Assembly: GCA_014529385.2 (NCBI GenBank)
Contig: CM043962.1
Span: forward strand, 124,476,470 to 124,540,469
Length of the DNA: 64,000 bases
Reading direction: 5' to 3'
DNA from: Adiantum capillus-veneris
Lineage: Eukaryota > Streptophyta > Polypodiopsida > Polypodiales > Pteridaceae
The notes under the pieces are model-generated. The model searched no databases, was not told the DNA's origin, and saw only the letters and a list, made by a program, of their open reading frames with translations. Position numbers and translations under genes: made by a program. Shown here one piece after another: positions 44,066 through 56,264 of the stretch. Each line of letters opens with the position of its first letter. The stretch's first letter is position 1.

Positions 44066-44996
44066 GAGCCAATGTGTTTAAGTCCATGATTGATCTTGGT
44101 GGAATGTTTTGGAACCATGTCAATGCTTTTCCTTCTAATGTCATTCCAAACCCCTTGCATTGAGTATGGAAATCGAATATGCGTTCTGCTCTTAGCACTT
44201 GCTTAAAGCTTGCTAAGTGGTCATATGGATCTGTAGATCCACTGTATTTTCTGACCCATTTCTGAAAATCAGCTGGTCTGACCTGCTATTTGGTTCAACT
44301 CCCGATCTTCTGGCAGTTGGTCCTATTTCGAGTCCTTCAAAACAGTCTGTTGGAAATAGTGACTCATGTAGTTCTCGACTGGCCTTAGTGTCACCCGGTT
44401 TCTGCGTGATGAGGTGGTTTTTGATTTCTTAACATTACTCTCAGAAGATCTTTCACGATGTTCATCTATTGGACTAGTTTCTGGTCCTTGGCCCAAGATC
44501 CAATCACTTATGGAATATCATTGATATTTGGGTTGTTACACCTCCTTAGGAGTCATCATAACAAAGTTTCCATTATAAAAATCCCTAAACAGGTAGGTTG
44601 GTAGATCTACTGGCCCCTTTTCTTTGATCTTGAAGATATAGATGATCTTCATGGCCGTCAGTGGTCCTGATTTGGCATGCGAAGTCCACAAGAGATCTTT
44701 TATGTTTCTATCCTCCCAACAATGGACTCCAATACTAGGATTATCAGTAGTAAGCCATTTCAAAGGCTTCAAATCAACTTGATCGTATCCCTCAAATTCT
44801 AATGTTGGTGATCCTTCTTTTGCGGCCATACTTGGAATTATGGTATTTACTTCTAACCCCCCATTTGTCTATCACGCCAGGGTCTTTGACTTGTAAATAT
44901 TGAGTTCCGTTTCAATCCATGTATATTTTTCCTTGTTTGTTTGCCCTAATCTCCTCTTTGAACTCAATACCATGGTCATCAATGCGAATGGCATAC
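44066..44996 (-). pseudogene. gypsy-type gag fragment, left of the pol-less element
   Basis: Minus-strand gag core (ADFQKWVRKYSGSTDPYDHL, ASFKQVLRAERIFDFHTQ, MTLEGKALTWFQNIPP) at 44080-44275, preceded by RPVENYMSHYF and by a 98-codon open stretch (44536-44829) with no recognised domain. A run of six G near 44865 marks a likely slippage. The frame continues into 49059-49320 when the pol-less element is removed. The fragment is truncated at about 44066 where kinase sequence begins. Confidence 0.7.
44992..44996. repeat. target site duplication of the pol-less LTR element, left copy (CATAC)
   Basis: CATAC before 44997 matches 49054-49058. Confidence 0.95.
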
Positions 44997-45485
44997 TGGA
45001 ATTGGAGCTAATCTCTTGAGATAGCTAATTCCAGTGTTAGAAGCTTACAGCTACTACTGGTGATGTATTAGTTCAGATAGTAGACTGGACAAAGGAACAG
45101 AAATTGAACTGGAATACATCTACTGTAATAAGAACCAGACTAAGTACTGAGAATGATATTCAGATTCAGATTAACTGAGTACAGAGTAGGTATACTGGAG
45201 TATACTACTGTAATTGGAATTACAAACAAAGGATTACAATGGAGATGATGTGGCTTATAAACAAAAGGATGAACAGAGTACAGCTGACAACAACTGCCAA
45301 TGATTCACAACCTGAGTACAATTGCCAACAAATGCCACCAAAATGCTAACCCGATTACAATGTAATGGGCCCTATTTATATGCCTTTGGTTTACCTTGGT
45401 AGTTACCTTAGTAATTACTGATTGATTCACTACCCATCTCACAGGAGAGCGTTTCCACCTAGTGAAACTGTCTCAGCCGTCTACA
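44997..45485 (-). repeat. 3' LTR of the pol-less element (489 bp)
   Basis: TGGAATTGGAGC ... GTCTACA on the plus strand, aligned to 48568-49053. A TATA box (minus TATAAATAG) lies at 45372-45380. Confidence 0.93.
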
Positions 45486-45502
45486 TCCTTTCCTCCTTTC
45501 TT
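45486..45502 (-). other. polypurine tract of the pol-less element
   Basis: Minus strand AAGAAAGGAGGAAAGGA, 17 purines, directly abutting the 3' LTR. It fixes the orientation as minus. Confidence 0.9.
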
Positions 45503-45724
45503 GAATTTTGTCAATATTTCAAAATTTCTGAAAAGAAAATTTCCTCGTCTGATTCTGGTTTGAAGAGAAAAAATCCACCGTCTGATTATAATTCTGGAGA
45601 CCGGACTTGACCAATGATAGAGAGCCAGATGGAAAGGTCAGTTAGAGATCTCGTCATCTACACAGACTGATATCAACCTTCCAGCTGAGAAGGAAAAAGC
45701 CTCCAACTGAATTCTGAGACGGAA

Positions 45725-48513
45725 CTATCCAGTATCCTTCCATTGAACCAGCTTCCGTTTACCCTTGGGCCTGGATGGCGTTTGAGAGGTCCCAGTGCCA
45801 GCATTCTCCTTTTGAATGAGTCTGTAAATGGTCTCTTGCTCAAGCTGATCCCACCTTTCTGTAGTCATCTCCACTTCATAAGGCATAAGAGAATGATAGG
45901 TTTTGGTGTCAGGATCATAAAGTGTGCGTCTACCTTTGGTGATCCTAGTTCTGGTCAGCTTGTGACAATGCGAAGCTGTATGGATCCATCCTTCTGAGAG
46001 AGGCTGATTGGTTTTGACCCGAGCTTCAAAAAGAATCTCAGCCATCTCTCTATGCTGTGGTGCTAGGCTTGACATAGCTGCAATATCCTTTTCAACCAGT
46101 TTAGAGGACTCAACAGTAAGATGCAACAATTGATTGGTGATCTTGGTGAGGCCTCTGCTCTGAATCTTCCACTGTCCTATACACAGCCTGATCCTTTGCA
46201 CCTCCTATTTCAACTCCTGAATATCAGTGAGTTGAAGAGCATCATTGAACAGTGTTTGCCAAGTTTTCCAATCCTGGAGCTCATCAATAATCTTGAAATA
46301 TGTAAGGTGATCGACTGGTTCTGGATGTTGAGGGTAAAGTGCTAGAAAAAATCTTGGCAATTCTGTCTCTCTTCCTGGTAAGGCATACAAGAGAACTAGG
46401 GAATCAGGGAAAAATTCTAAGAAATTGAGAACAGCCCGGTTCTCTTGCTGCATCATTTTTTTGGTTACACTCACCAGCTGAAACAGTTTGTGGAGAGAAG
46501 TCGCCTGTTCTCCGACTGACATTCTAGTCTGAGGTCCTTTACTGTGGCTGTTTGATCTTCAAGAATGGCCCGCACCCTTTGATCCAAGACTCCTCTAGCA
46601 ATTTGCATCTGTACCAAAACCTCTTTCAACTGATCCCTGCCATCCTTCATACATTTGTATGTTGGCTTGTTTTCCAGCAGAAGTTCTAATTTGAGAGCTA
46701 GAGAGCGACAATCTGCAGTAGACTGTCTTTGCAAATGTGGATTGGTCACTCTCTCTTTAGCAGTTATTATCCATTCAGGTACCTGTTCTAGTAGCTGGAT
46801 TGTACTGGGATGCGCAGGTAAATGGTAGGTCTCTTGATCATGAAAAGAAACTGATTTCCAGTGCTCCACCATTTCCCTGGCTCCAACATAGAGTCGCTGA
46901 AAGCGTTCCAGATCAGATAGGAGATCATCATCCTCCTGATATTGCCTGGTTATGGGAGCCTGATGATGTCTCAACCTCCTGTTTAGTGTGATGAGCTGTA
47001 ATGAATTCTGCTCATCAAGTGCTGGTCCCTCAGCCATAACTTTACTTTTCCCTTTGTCCTCCCTACTGTGTTGGGACTCGTTTGCTGGTTGATTCCCAGT
47101 GTGACTGGGTCGTTGTTCTTCTGGGTGCTGCTGAGTGCTTGACTTCTGCCCTTCATTCTAGTCTAGATGTTCTGGCGACTGACTTCCATCAGTTGGCCTT
47201 GTGCCACCAATACCAGGTCCTAAATGTGGAGATGGAGGAGAGGCATCATCATCATCATTGGTATGCCCTTCATCTTGGTCATCCTCCTCCTTATTAGCTT
47301 CTTCTTCCTTTATATCCTCTTCTTCTTCCTTTATATCCTCTTCTTATTCCTTATCTTCTTCTGCTTCTTCAAGGGAATTCTGCTGCTCAATATAATCCAG
47401 GATTGCTTGATTTGCCAGAGCGTTATTATATTCGGCAACTTTGTCCTGCAAGTCACTCTGCATGGTCTCAATAAGAGACTTCAAGTTTTCCAGATCAAAG
47501 ACAGCATTTCCGGATGGATTTAAAATTTCAGCCAAGTTATTATAAATATATCTGTCAGTAAGGGAAGTCTTCAGAGATGTATGACAAAGCATCAAGGAGT
47601 TGAAGTCAACTCTCTTCATTTTCAGTATCGTTTCAGCCCGATCTGCAGCTCTCTGTGCTTCATCCCTTTCTTCCTTCACAATCTGCATAGCAAACTCCAC
47701 CCTAGCTAGCTTTCTTTCCAGTAGCTTAATAGACCTCTCTGAATGAGCTTCAAGTAGCTTGTGGCGCAGATTCTGGTTGTCTCGTGCTTCCTTCAGCTTC
47801 TCAATCTGGTCTTCAGCTCCCTTCAATTCAGCTTTAACCTTATTCAGTTCTTCTTCTGACCCTGCAACTTCCAACATCTGTCCCATATAGTTGACAATAG
47901 TGTTCCATGAGGACTGGATGAGGACTGAACATCCGTCATTGACGGTTGCTGGGTCAGAATCAGTGGGCTCATACACTGTAACAAGAACCATATAGGGTAA
48001 GGCAGCATAATCAGATTTTTGTAAGAAGAGATGCCCTTTAAGTGGATGGGTCTGCAGCTGCTGCAACTTGTCCCTCTTCATCAGGTGCAGATATTCTTCA
48101 CTATTTGGGATGGAGACGCCACCCAATAGAGTTGGAGATGCTGGACCTTTGCCCTTATCCAACTATTCTACTGTCTTTTCAGAGGTAGTTGCTTTTGCCT
48201 GGTCTTTGCAAGTACTAGTATTGATTGTAATCTGTCCTACTTACTGGTTGACTTCAGTGGTCTGAGCAGGTTGTTTGTCAGCTTGGCTGACTAGAGTCTT
48301 TTCAGTAGTCACTATCCTGACTTGACTCTCTATCTGCTTCAAAAAAGCACTGCTCTTCATCAATGTCGTCCTCGGTTTCTTTGGGCTGCCAGATTCATCT
48401 TGGGTAGCCTTCCTTTTCAGACCAGTCGGAGTGGTTTGACTCTCCGTGGCTTCTTCATCCGAAGACAAATCAATATGTTTTGATTCTGGAACTGGCTTCT
48501 CTTTCCAAGCCAT
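45725..48513 (-). pseudogene. coiled-coil protein of the pol-less element (about 930 codons)
   Basis: ATG at 48513 starts a frame with DLSSDEEATE and a basic patch (GLKRKATQ, PKKPRTT). A long coiled coil follows (EEELNKVKAELKGAEDQIEK, SIKLLERKLARVEFAMQIVK), then an acidic linker with a repeated EEDIK unit (about 47270-47345) and a helical C-terminal half (LERFQRLYVGAREMVEHWKS, EPVDHLTYFKIIDEL) ending in KGKRKLVQWKDTG at 45725. About six in-frame stops (including 48241, 48170 and 47344) and one frameshift near 46510 interrupt it. There is no zinc knuckle. I do not recognise the family; a divergent gag-like structural protein or an acquired host coiled-coil gene are the two readings. Confidence 0.7.
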
Positions 48514-48567
48514 TCTTACCTGGTCATGAGCTTCTGGAGCAGTTGCCCAATATAAAAATTTCCAAAA

Positions 48568-49053
48568 TGGAATTGGAGCCGATCTCTTGAGATAGCTAAT
48601 TCTAGTGTTAGAAGCTTACAGCTACTGGTGATGTATTAGTTCAGACAGTAGACTGGACAAAGGAATAGAAACTGAACTAGAATACATCTACTAGAATAAG
48701 AACGAGACTAAGTACTGAGAATGATTTTCAGATTCACATTAACCGAGTACAGAGTAGGTATACTGGAATATACTGCTGTAATTGGAATTATAGATAAAGG
48801 ATTACAATGGAGATGATGTGGCTTATGAACAAAAGGATGAACAGAGTATAACCGACAACAACTGCCAATGATTGACAACCCGAGTATAATTTCCAAAAAA
48901 TGCCACCAAAACGCTAACCCGATTACAATGTACTAGGCCCTATTTATATGCCTTTGGTTTACCATGGTAATTGTCGTAGTAATTACTGACTGATTCACTG
49001 CCCGTCTCACAGGAGAGCGTTCCCACCTAGTGAAACTGTCTTAGTTGTCTACA
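48568..49053 (-). repeat. 5' LTR of the pol-less element (486 bp)
   Basis: Aligned to 44997-45485. The TATA box (minus TATAAATAG) lies at 48940-48948. No standard primer binding site was recognised next to it. Confidence 0.93.
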
Positions 49054-49058
49054 CATAC
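49054..49058. repeat. target site duplication of the pol-less LTR element, right copy (CATAC)
   Basis: Identical to 44992-44996. Confidence 0.95.
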
Positions 49059-49320
49059 TCTTCGTTAGGATCCAGGTAAACCTGAGGTCCATGGCGATTA
49101 GTCTTATAAAAAGAGAGTATAAGCGCGTTGTCGTTCCGATTTTTGAATGAGTTGAATAGAAAGACATTTCGGACGTCAAATCAAAAAAAGTGTTTGAGAC
49201 TTCTTCAAGGATAGTGTGCAAGGAATTGCCTTGATTCACGCTTCCTTCAGTGGATACTCTACTGGAGGTTTCTCCAAGTATGCCCTGATTTTGTAGTACA
49301 CGGCCAGATCTAAAGTTCAT
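49059..49320 (-). pseudogene. gypsy-type gag fragment, N-terminal part
   Basis: ATG at 49320 (NFRSGRVLQN, a gag-start-like basic opening). After a frameshift near 49165 it reads TNRHGPQVYLDPNEEY and joins AIRIDDHGIEFKEEIR on the far side of the pol-less element. The element therefore inserted inside this older gag gene. Confidence 0.65.
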
Positions 49321-51330
49321 ATAGACTTATGAAGCCGTGGATAGAGTACTTACCTTTGGATTGACTAGTTGTCAATTTTTTCCACTTGACCAGATTGCAC
49401 TTGCTCTCAAGCTACCGATTCCTCGTTTGCAACCTGATTCCTGTACAAATTTGATCAAGTTAGCTATTCTTCTATAAAGACAGTATAGTTTTTGCTAGCT
49501 GTTGTGATTGGTCTATGTTTATCACTTCAGATCGAGCTAATTGAGTCAACAGTTGCAATTTTCAAACTCGACTTTACCAAAAATCAAAGGACTACTGATC
49601 TGCAACTCAAAAACTAAGTGAACATGTACCAATTTGGATCCAATTGAACCCAAACTTTTCCGGTGGCCTTGTATTATGTTGGGCTAACATTGTACAAGCT
49701 CAAAAGGCAAATTGGGTGGCTCTGTGTTGCAATAGTAAATAATAGTGATTATTGACTTTTGTCAAATTTTTGTGCTTTTTGGCTTGATTTTCCAAGTGTA
49801 TAACCTTTTTAGATCCTTGGACAAGTTTCAACAAGTTTGGACAAAATGTGTTCAAGTTTATCAATTGTTTCGTGTCCAAAGACTCTGATTTCAAGAATCT
49901 GGTTTAAGTCTCACTTTTGTGATCCAAGTTTCACCAAAATGTACCTATAATCTAGATGCATGCGAGCTAGTATAAGGTGGAGTGGGTCTTCGTTTTTTGA
50001 ACTTACAGTCATCATGGCCTAGACACTCCTTGTCCTCTTTCTCCTTTCCACTCACGCAATTAGCTTGTCACTCAGACACCCACTTGTACCTATGTGCTTG
50101 CTCTGCTCCGATAGCTCGTGCTCCACCCATTGCTCGTGCTCCCTCCATTGCATGCTGTAGCCATCACGCTCTACCCCCCATTGCACCCGTCGTGCTCTGC
50201 TATAGCCATGGTGGAGCTTTGCCCCCATTGCCCCCAGCATAGAATCATAAAGGTTGGAGCATGACCCTCTACAGAGAGCACTCCCACAAAGAACACTCCC
50301 TCTAGGAAGCGCAAAAACTCGAATCAGAGCACGAAGGTGAAAAATTAAAGTAGGCGGCCCTTGTAACAAGCACTACAATACAACAGACCCCCACAACAGC
50401 CACCACATAGTAGATCCTTGCAACTCATGTGACAAAGCAGACACCTTCAACAACCATGACATAGCAGTCCCCTGTAACCAACATGACGCTGCAGACCTAG
50501 CAACAAACACGACCGTCAAAACTTCGAAACTTCCCTCTCCAAATGCATACTGTCACCTAAAAAATATGCTCAGAAAGGTGAGCTCTACATTGCATTTTGT
50601 TCGTGTCTATCCTCATTAGGAAAAATATGAACCCTGTTAGCAGCAAGCAAACACAGATACCACGAATGCCATTTTTTGGAGCTCTTATTGTATAACACTT
50701 ATTATTTTTTATAAATTGGGAATATTGTAACTCTTATTTTTTGGATAAACCTTGTAATTGATGAGCCAAGGCTACAAGATTCCAAATTGTATCAACCTGT
50801 CATTACCTATCTTTAGTTACAGCTCCCAAATTATTAGTTTTGACCACCCAAAACCATGGCTAAGGTATAAAATCCAATTTCTATAAGTTATTTGTAAGTT
50901 TTGGATAATGAAATACATAGCGTGAGCTAACGGCACTCACTTCTCTCCTTCTGGCGCTTCCTACTCCCTCCCCGGTTGTCACATTGCAATCATGTTTGTT
51001 GCATTGCAACCACAGGTAAGAGCTCTACGCATTGACGTAAACACATCATAGTAATTCGTAGCTTTTGGCGTCGTCGACCTGCAGCCTAATTTCATCATAA
51101 GTAGGAATTTACTTTTTAAAATAAAAAACTAAGCATAGGCAGGGTATTGGGGCATCATTGCTAAGCATTTAGGTTCATTCTGGGTTGAAAACGACTAGGT
51201 CAAGAATCCACTATTGTTAATAATCGCGATTTTGAAACTTGACCTAAAGTGGGGTTTGAGACTATAAGCATGTGTGCTTAGGTCTTATAAAACTATCCCA
51301 GAAGTTTCATTACGTTTGGATGTCATTTGA
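49321..51330. other. no gene recognised; includes a short tandem array
   Basis: This may contain the leader and 5' LTR of the gag fragment to the left, but no primer site or LTR end was found. A Pro/Ala/Cys-rich open frame at 49982-50242 looks like low-complexity sequence, not a gene. A degenerate tandem array lies at 50367-50515. Confidence 0.4.
50367..50515. repeat. degenerate tandem array, units of about 26-30 bp
   Basis: About five to six units sharing CAAC-ACCATGACATAGCAGACC-like words (CAACAGCCACCACATAGTAG, CAACCATGACATAGCAGTCC, CCAACATGACGCTGCAGACC). Confidence 0.6.
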
Positions 51331-51598
51331 TGTTGTAACGGTGAATGTGATTTGTTTACCGATGAGCGATTTGTTACCATATACATGTGGTAGTGATGTG
51401 TGTGAATACACTAGGACCGCCAGGGCACTTTTTCCCTCTTTAGGAGGTTTTTTCCCCTGAGCATTGTATATATGCCCATCACTCTAGGGCTATCTATCTT
51501 TCCATTGCACACTAAGTTATACACTCTCTATTGTGTGCCTTGAGCTTCCTTCGTCTTCTCCAAGCTGTGTGTATTTCTCTGCAACCCTAATTCCAACA
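51331..51598 (+). repeat. Copia-C 5' LTR (probable limits)
   Basis: The right end (TTCCAACA, 51598) is set by the primer site that follows. The left end at TGTTGTAACGG (51331) is chosen because TGTTG pairs with the terminal CAACA. A TATATAT box lies at 51467-51473. No second LTR is in the window to confirm the left limit. Confidence 0.6.
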
Positions 51599-51600
51599 AT

Positions 51601-51612
51601 TGGTATCAGAGC
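51601..51612 (+). other. Copia-C primer binding site
   Basis: TGGTATCAGAGC, two bases after the LTR end, complementary to plant initiator-Met tRNA. Confidence 0.95.
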
Positions 51613-51960
51613 AGGTCACGTCCTCCCGGGCTTAGTTTCCAGCTTCTCCAGCACACGCCTGCTCACTTTCTCTGATTTCAAAGAGCTTTGGCAAGTGTTC
51701 GCAGGTCGATAAATATTTTGGGCACGCTCGTAGAGCGTGGTCTGCTCAGAATTTTTATTTGGGCTCATTTCAGCCTCTGTTTCTACTACAGGCAGTAGTG
51801 CACACGCTATTTCGTCATTTTGTGCAAAATTTCTGTCAGTGTCGTTTTTTGCATAACAGGTGCCTTATAGTCTTCTACGGTTTGTGCTATATAGAACAGG
51901 TTGTTCTCGCTCCGTTTCTCCTATTTTCGGGCAATTTTCACATCAAGTGCAACATTTACC

Positions 51961-54900
51961 ATGGCTAACATCAACAACACAGATGTGTTCAAGATGTTTT
52001 CTGCTGAGGACCAATTGGATGGGGACAACTACCCTATGTGGGCTTATATGATGCAACATGTTCTTGTGTCAAAGGGTGTCTGGAACATTGTGCAGGGCAT
52101 TGATGTATGTCCTAGTTCTGAAGATGTAGGTGATGTTGAGGATGTTACAGGTCTTGATGCAAGGATTGTTGTTGTTAGAGTTGTTTTGCCTACGGCAGAA
52201 CAAGCTCTTTGGGATGTTAAGGATGCGCAAGCTCATGCATTGATTGCGTTGTCTGTGAAGCGCACCATTGTTCCTCACATCCGTTCATCAAAATCTGCAA
52301 AACAGGCTTGGGATATTCCAGCAGGTCTTTATGCAAGCCGCAATGAGGTTAAAACTTCTTTCCTGCGTAAAGAGCTGGAGTCAAAGATTATGCATGAGGA
52401 AGATGATATGGAACTTTCCTTGCTAGTGTCAAGGATATCAATGAGCAGCTTATTTTTGCAGGTGAAGTCATTTCAGACAGTTCCCTTGTGCAGACTATTC
52501 TTGATGCCTTACCAGATTCCTATCAGACTTTTGCTAGTACTTGGAGACTGATGACCCAAGGAAATCATGAAGTTGTCAAGTTTGATGCATTATGCACATT
52601 GCTGTTGCAAGAGTCACTTTCCAGAAAAAACACGACTAGGCAGCGTGCAGTTGAACAGGATTTTATTGCTTCTCAAAGAAAGGATGGTAACACTAATGCA
52701 GCCACTTCTTATGGTTCTGCTGTGAGTGGCAAAACTTCTGTTGCTAATGCTTTTTCTGGCAGCAATTCGTTTGGAAATTCTGGTGACAAGGGCAAAAAGA
52801 AGATGCGTTGCCATTATTGTAAAGCCAATGATCACTTGATCAAGTCGTGTCCTACGTTGAAGTCCAAAGAAGCTAAGAAGAAATAGGGTGGTTCCACTAC
52901 GAATGCTGGTTCCACTACAAATGCAGCCATTGTTGAGTCTTTTGTGAAAGGAGACTGTAATGCTGATGTTGATGCAGAATGGGCTTTTAGTGCAGAGTGC
53001 ACTTACAATCCTGTTGTCCATGATGCATGCTTGTCAGTTGCTGCAGATTCACATGTGTGGTATTTTGACAGTGGTGCTACAAATCACATTACCTCACATC
53101 GTGAATTGTTTACCTCTCTCGAGTCTGTCCCTCATGGGAATTCAGTCACTTGTGCCAACAACGCCTCTTATCCAGTTCAGGGAGTTGGAAAGATTGTGCT
53201 CACTGTTGCTCATGGCAGTTCTTTCACACTTGTTGATGCATTTTATGTACCTGGGATCAAGAAGAATCTCTTGTCTCTATCCGCACTTGCTAGACTTGGA
53301 CTTGTAGTCAAATTTGTGGATGACACATGTACAGTTCATGATCTCAGTTTTGGTGATAAAATTGTTGCATCTGGCCTTTTTTGTCGTGGGCTATATAAGC
53401 TCACTTTGTATGACAAGTGTGGACAAAACTTTGCAAATGATGTTGCAGATTCAAGGGCTATTTTAGATGCAAAACTTTGGCATGCACGTTTTGGTCATCT
53501 GAATTTTGCCAGTTTGCTGCGTTTGCAGAAATCTGATATGGTTGCTTCTTTGCCGCCTCTTGAAGCACCTATCAAACATGTTTGTGAAGGCTGTATTTTG
53601 GGTAAGATGCAGCATTCTAAGTTTCCAAAGGATGGTTCAGTTCGGGCCACATGCAGGTTGCAGCTTGTGCATAGTGATGTTTGAGGGCCCATGCAAACTC
53701 CGTCCTTGGGAAATTACCTGTACTTCGTGACTTTCATTGATGATTACTCCAGGCATGCATGGGTATTTCCGCTTAAAGCGAAGTCCGAAGTTTTTATGTG
53801 CTTCAAACAGTTTCTGGCTATGGCTGAAAACGTCTCGAAATGTACTATGGGCACCCTCTGTTCGGATCGAGGGGGGGAGTATATGTCTCATGAATTTAAT
53901 GCACTTCTGGCTAGTCATGGGATAAAACACCAATGTACAGTGCCTTATACACCTCAGCAAAATGGTGTTTCTGAGAGGAAAAACAGATCACTGACGGAAA
54001 TGGCACGATGTATGGTCAAAAGTCAAGCTTTGCCGCATTCTTTTTGGCTTGAGGCCATCATGTGTGCCACTTATGTACTCACCAGGTGTCCTACGAAAGC
54101 TTTGAAATCTATTACTCCATATGAAGCATGGCATGATAGAAAGCCTTCTATTGAGCACATGCGTGTTTTTGGCTGTTTGGCATATGCTTTGGTGCCACAA
54201 GTGCATCGCAGAAAATTGGATGATAAGGCTGTCAAATGTATTTTTGTTGGTTATAGTGTTGAAAGCAAAGGTTACAGGTTGTATCATCCGCAAACAAAAC
54301 GTATTCTGGTTTCTCGGGATGTAGTGTTTGTGGAAGATTCTATTTAGCCCTTACTATCATGTACTAGAGACAATAATGTAAGCTCACAGGACATTTATGA
54401 CACTTTGTTGCCTCTTTTCAATGGTGGAAATATGAATGTAAGTTCCAATGAGGCAAATGTACAGCCTATGGGGGTTTTTGAAAATGTTCTAGATCAGCCT
54501 ATTACTGATGCAGATGTAGATGATGTACTTGATGAGGAAAGGGCTGAAAATGAGCAGGCTAAAGGTATGCCAAAATGGCTGGTGCACACTTTGCGTGACA
54601 GTAAATTGGATGCACCTTTGTCTAGTCGTACTCGTTTAGGCTCTCGCCATGCATCTTATGCATCAGATTGTTATTCTTTGGCTGTGTCTAGTTTACATGA
54701 TGTTGAGGAGCCTCTGTCTTTTGATGAAGCACATAATTCAGAAAATTGGATGGCTGCCATGCAATCAAAATATGATGCACTTATAGAAAATGACACATGG
54801 ACTTTATGTGATTTGCCTCCTGGCAAATAGACCATTGGGACGAAGTGGGTTTACAAGCTGAAACGCAAGCCGGATGGTGAGATCTATCGCCATAAGGCTC

Positions 54901-56264
54901 GACTTGTTGCAAAAGGTTATGCACAGCAAAAAGGCATAGATTATGAAGAGACTTTTTCTCCCACTTGTCGTATGACTACTGTACGTTTTCTATGTGCATT
55001 GGCCGCTCATTTTGGTTGGGATGTATATCAATCAGACATTGTTACTGCTTTCTTGAATGGTGACATATTTGAGGAAGTGTATGTAACGCAGCCTCGCGGT
55101 TTTGTCATAAAAGGACAAGAGGACAAAGTGTGCAAATGTAACAAGGCTTTGTATGGGTTGAAGCAATCTCCTCGTGCTTGGTATGAGAAATCTGACATTC
55201 ATTTGGTCAAAGAAGGATTTCGTAACAGTCCAACAGAAAGCACATTGTATGTAAAGCGTGAGGGTGATGTACTTCTCATTGTGGTTCTTTATATTGATGA
55301 TTTACTGATCACTGGACCAAATAAGAGACATATTGCTGAATTTAAGGCTGATTTGAATGCTACTTTCAAGATGAAAGATTTGGGTCTGTTTCATCATTAC
55401 TTGGGTATACAGTTTAAGCAGTGTGATGGTGGTATTGCCTTGTGTCAGAAAAGTTACATAGAGACATTGCTATGTCAGTTTGGACTTGAGGATTGCAAAC
55501 CTATTGCCACTCCCATGGAAAGAGGTTTGAAGTTGAGTCTACATGATGTTGGCAATCCTATTGATGTCCTTCTTTACCAAACTGTTGTTGGCTGCCTCAT
55601 TTATGTATGCAACAGGAGGCCAGATATTCAGTTTGCAATCTCACAGGTCAGCAGGTTCATGCATAGCCCAGGGTCTAAGCATTGGCAGGCTGTCAAGAGG
55701 ATTTTCCACTACCTTAGTGGCACTTTACATCTTGGCTTGTTTTATCCCAAGGGGGGATCATTGCCGCCAGACTTACATGCTTTTTCGGACTCAGATTGGG
55801 CTGGTTGTTTTGACACGAGAGTGTCCACAAGTGGTTTTTGTTTCATTCTTGGTAGTTCATGTATATCATGGTTGAGCAAGAAGCAACCTACTGTGGCCAC
55901 TTCGAGTTGTGAGCCTGAGTACAGGGTAGTCTTCACAACTATGGTTGAGTGTGTATGGCTCAGACGCCTTCTGGCTGATTTGGGTGTTGGACAGGACACT
56001 GCCAACACTATCTACACTGACAGTCAGAGCGCATTGGCAATTGTGAGGAACCCAGTTTTTCATGCTCACACAAAGCACATTGAGGTGCATTACCACTATG
56101 TCAGGGAGAGACTCTTAGCAGGAGAGATCAGCTTGGCTTATGTGCCAACACAGGACAACCTTGCAGATCTTTTCACAAAGGCATTATCTCGTGAGAATCT
56201 TGAAGCTTTCCGCAAAGCTTTTGGCTTACTCCCCTTTGTGGACTGTAATAGGACTAGTCTTTGA
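51961..56264 (+). pseudogene. Copia-C gag-pol
   Basis: ATG at 51961 (MANINNTDVFKMFSAEDQLD). Gag is shifted once near 52425, after which one frame runs to 56264. It carries a zinc knuckle (CHYCKANDHLIKSC), protease YFDSGATNHIT (intact DSGA), integrase zinc region (HARFGH, CEGCILGK) and DDE (HSD, CSDRGGEY, SERKNR), RT with LYIDDLL, and RNase H (SDSDWAG, CEPEY, TDSQSA, LADLFTK). Stops are at 52884 (TAG), 53682 (TGA), 54345 (TAG) and 54828 (TAG); at three of them Gln fits the context. With four stops and one shift it is inactive but only moderately old. Confidence 0.92.

Larger units (their letters stand above)
44997..49053 (-). mobile_element. pol-less LTR retrotransposon encoding a coiled-coil protein
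   Basis: Direct repeats of 489 and 486 bp with TG/CA ends and a perfect CATAC duplication flank about 3.1 kb. The only coding region is a long minus-strand frame without RT, integrase or protease motifs. A purine tract beside the left LTR sets the orientation. It must depend on proteins from another element, like the large non-autonomous (LARD-type) elements, but unlike most it retains a protein of about 930 codons. LTR divergence is several percent by eye. Confidence 0.92.
51331..56264 (+). mobile_element. Copia-C: Ty1/copia element without a visible 3' LTR
   Basis: Probable 5' LTR, initiator-Met PBS, and a full gag-protease-integrase-RT-RNase H body on the plus strand. No copy of the LTR was found between 56265 and 57400, so the 3' end was lost. 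It is a different copia family from Copia-A/B. Confidence 0.88.

Noticed and set aside
47201-47523. plus-strand Phe/Leu/Ser-rich frames near 47.3 kb that resemble membrane segments
   Set aside because: They are antisense shadows of the acidic Glu/Asp/Lys linker of the coiled-coil protein on the minus strand.
49982-50242. 86-codon Ala/Pro/Cys-rich frame
   Set aside because: Composition follows repeated GCTCGTGCTCC-like words, and an equally long frame runs on the other strand.
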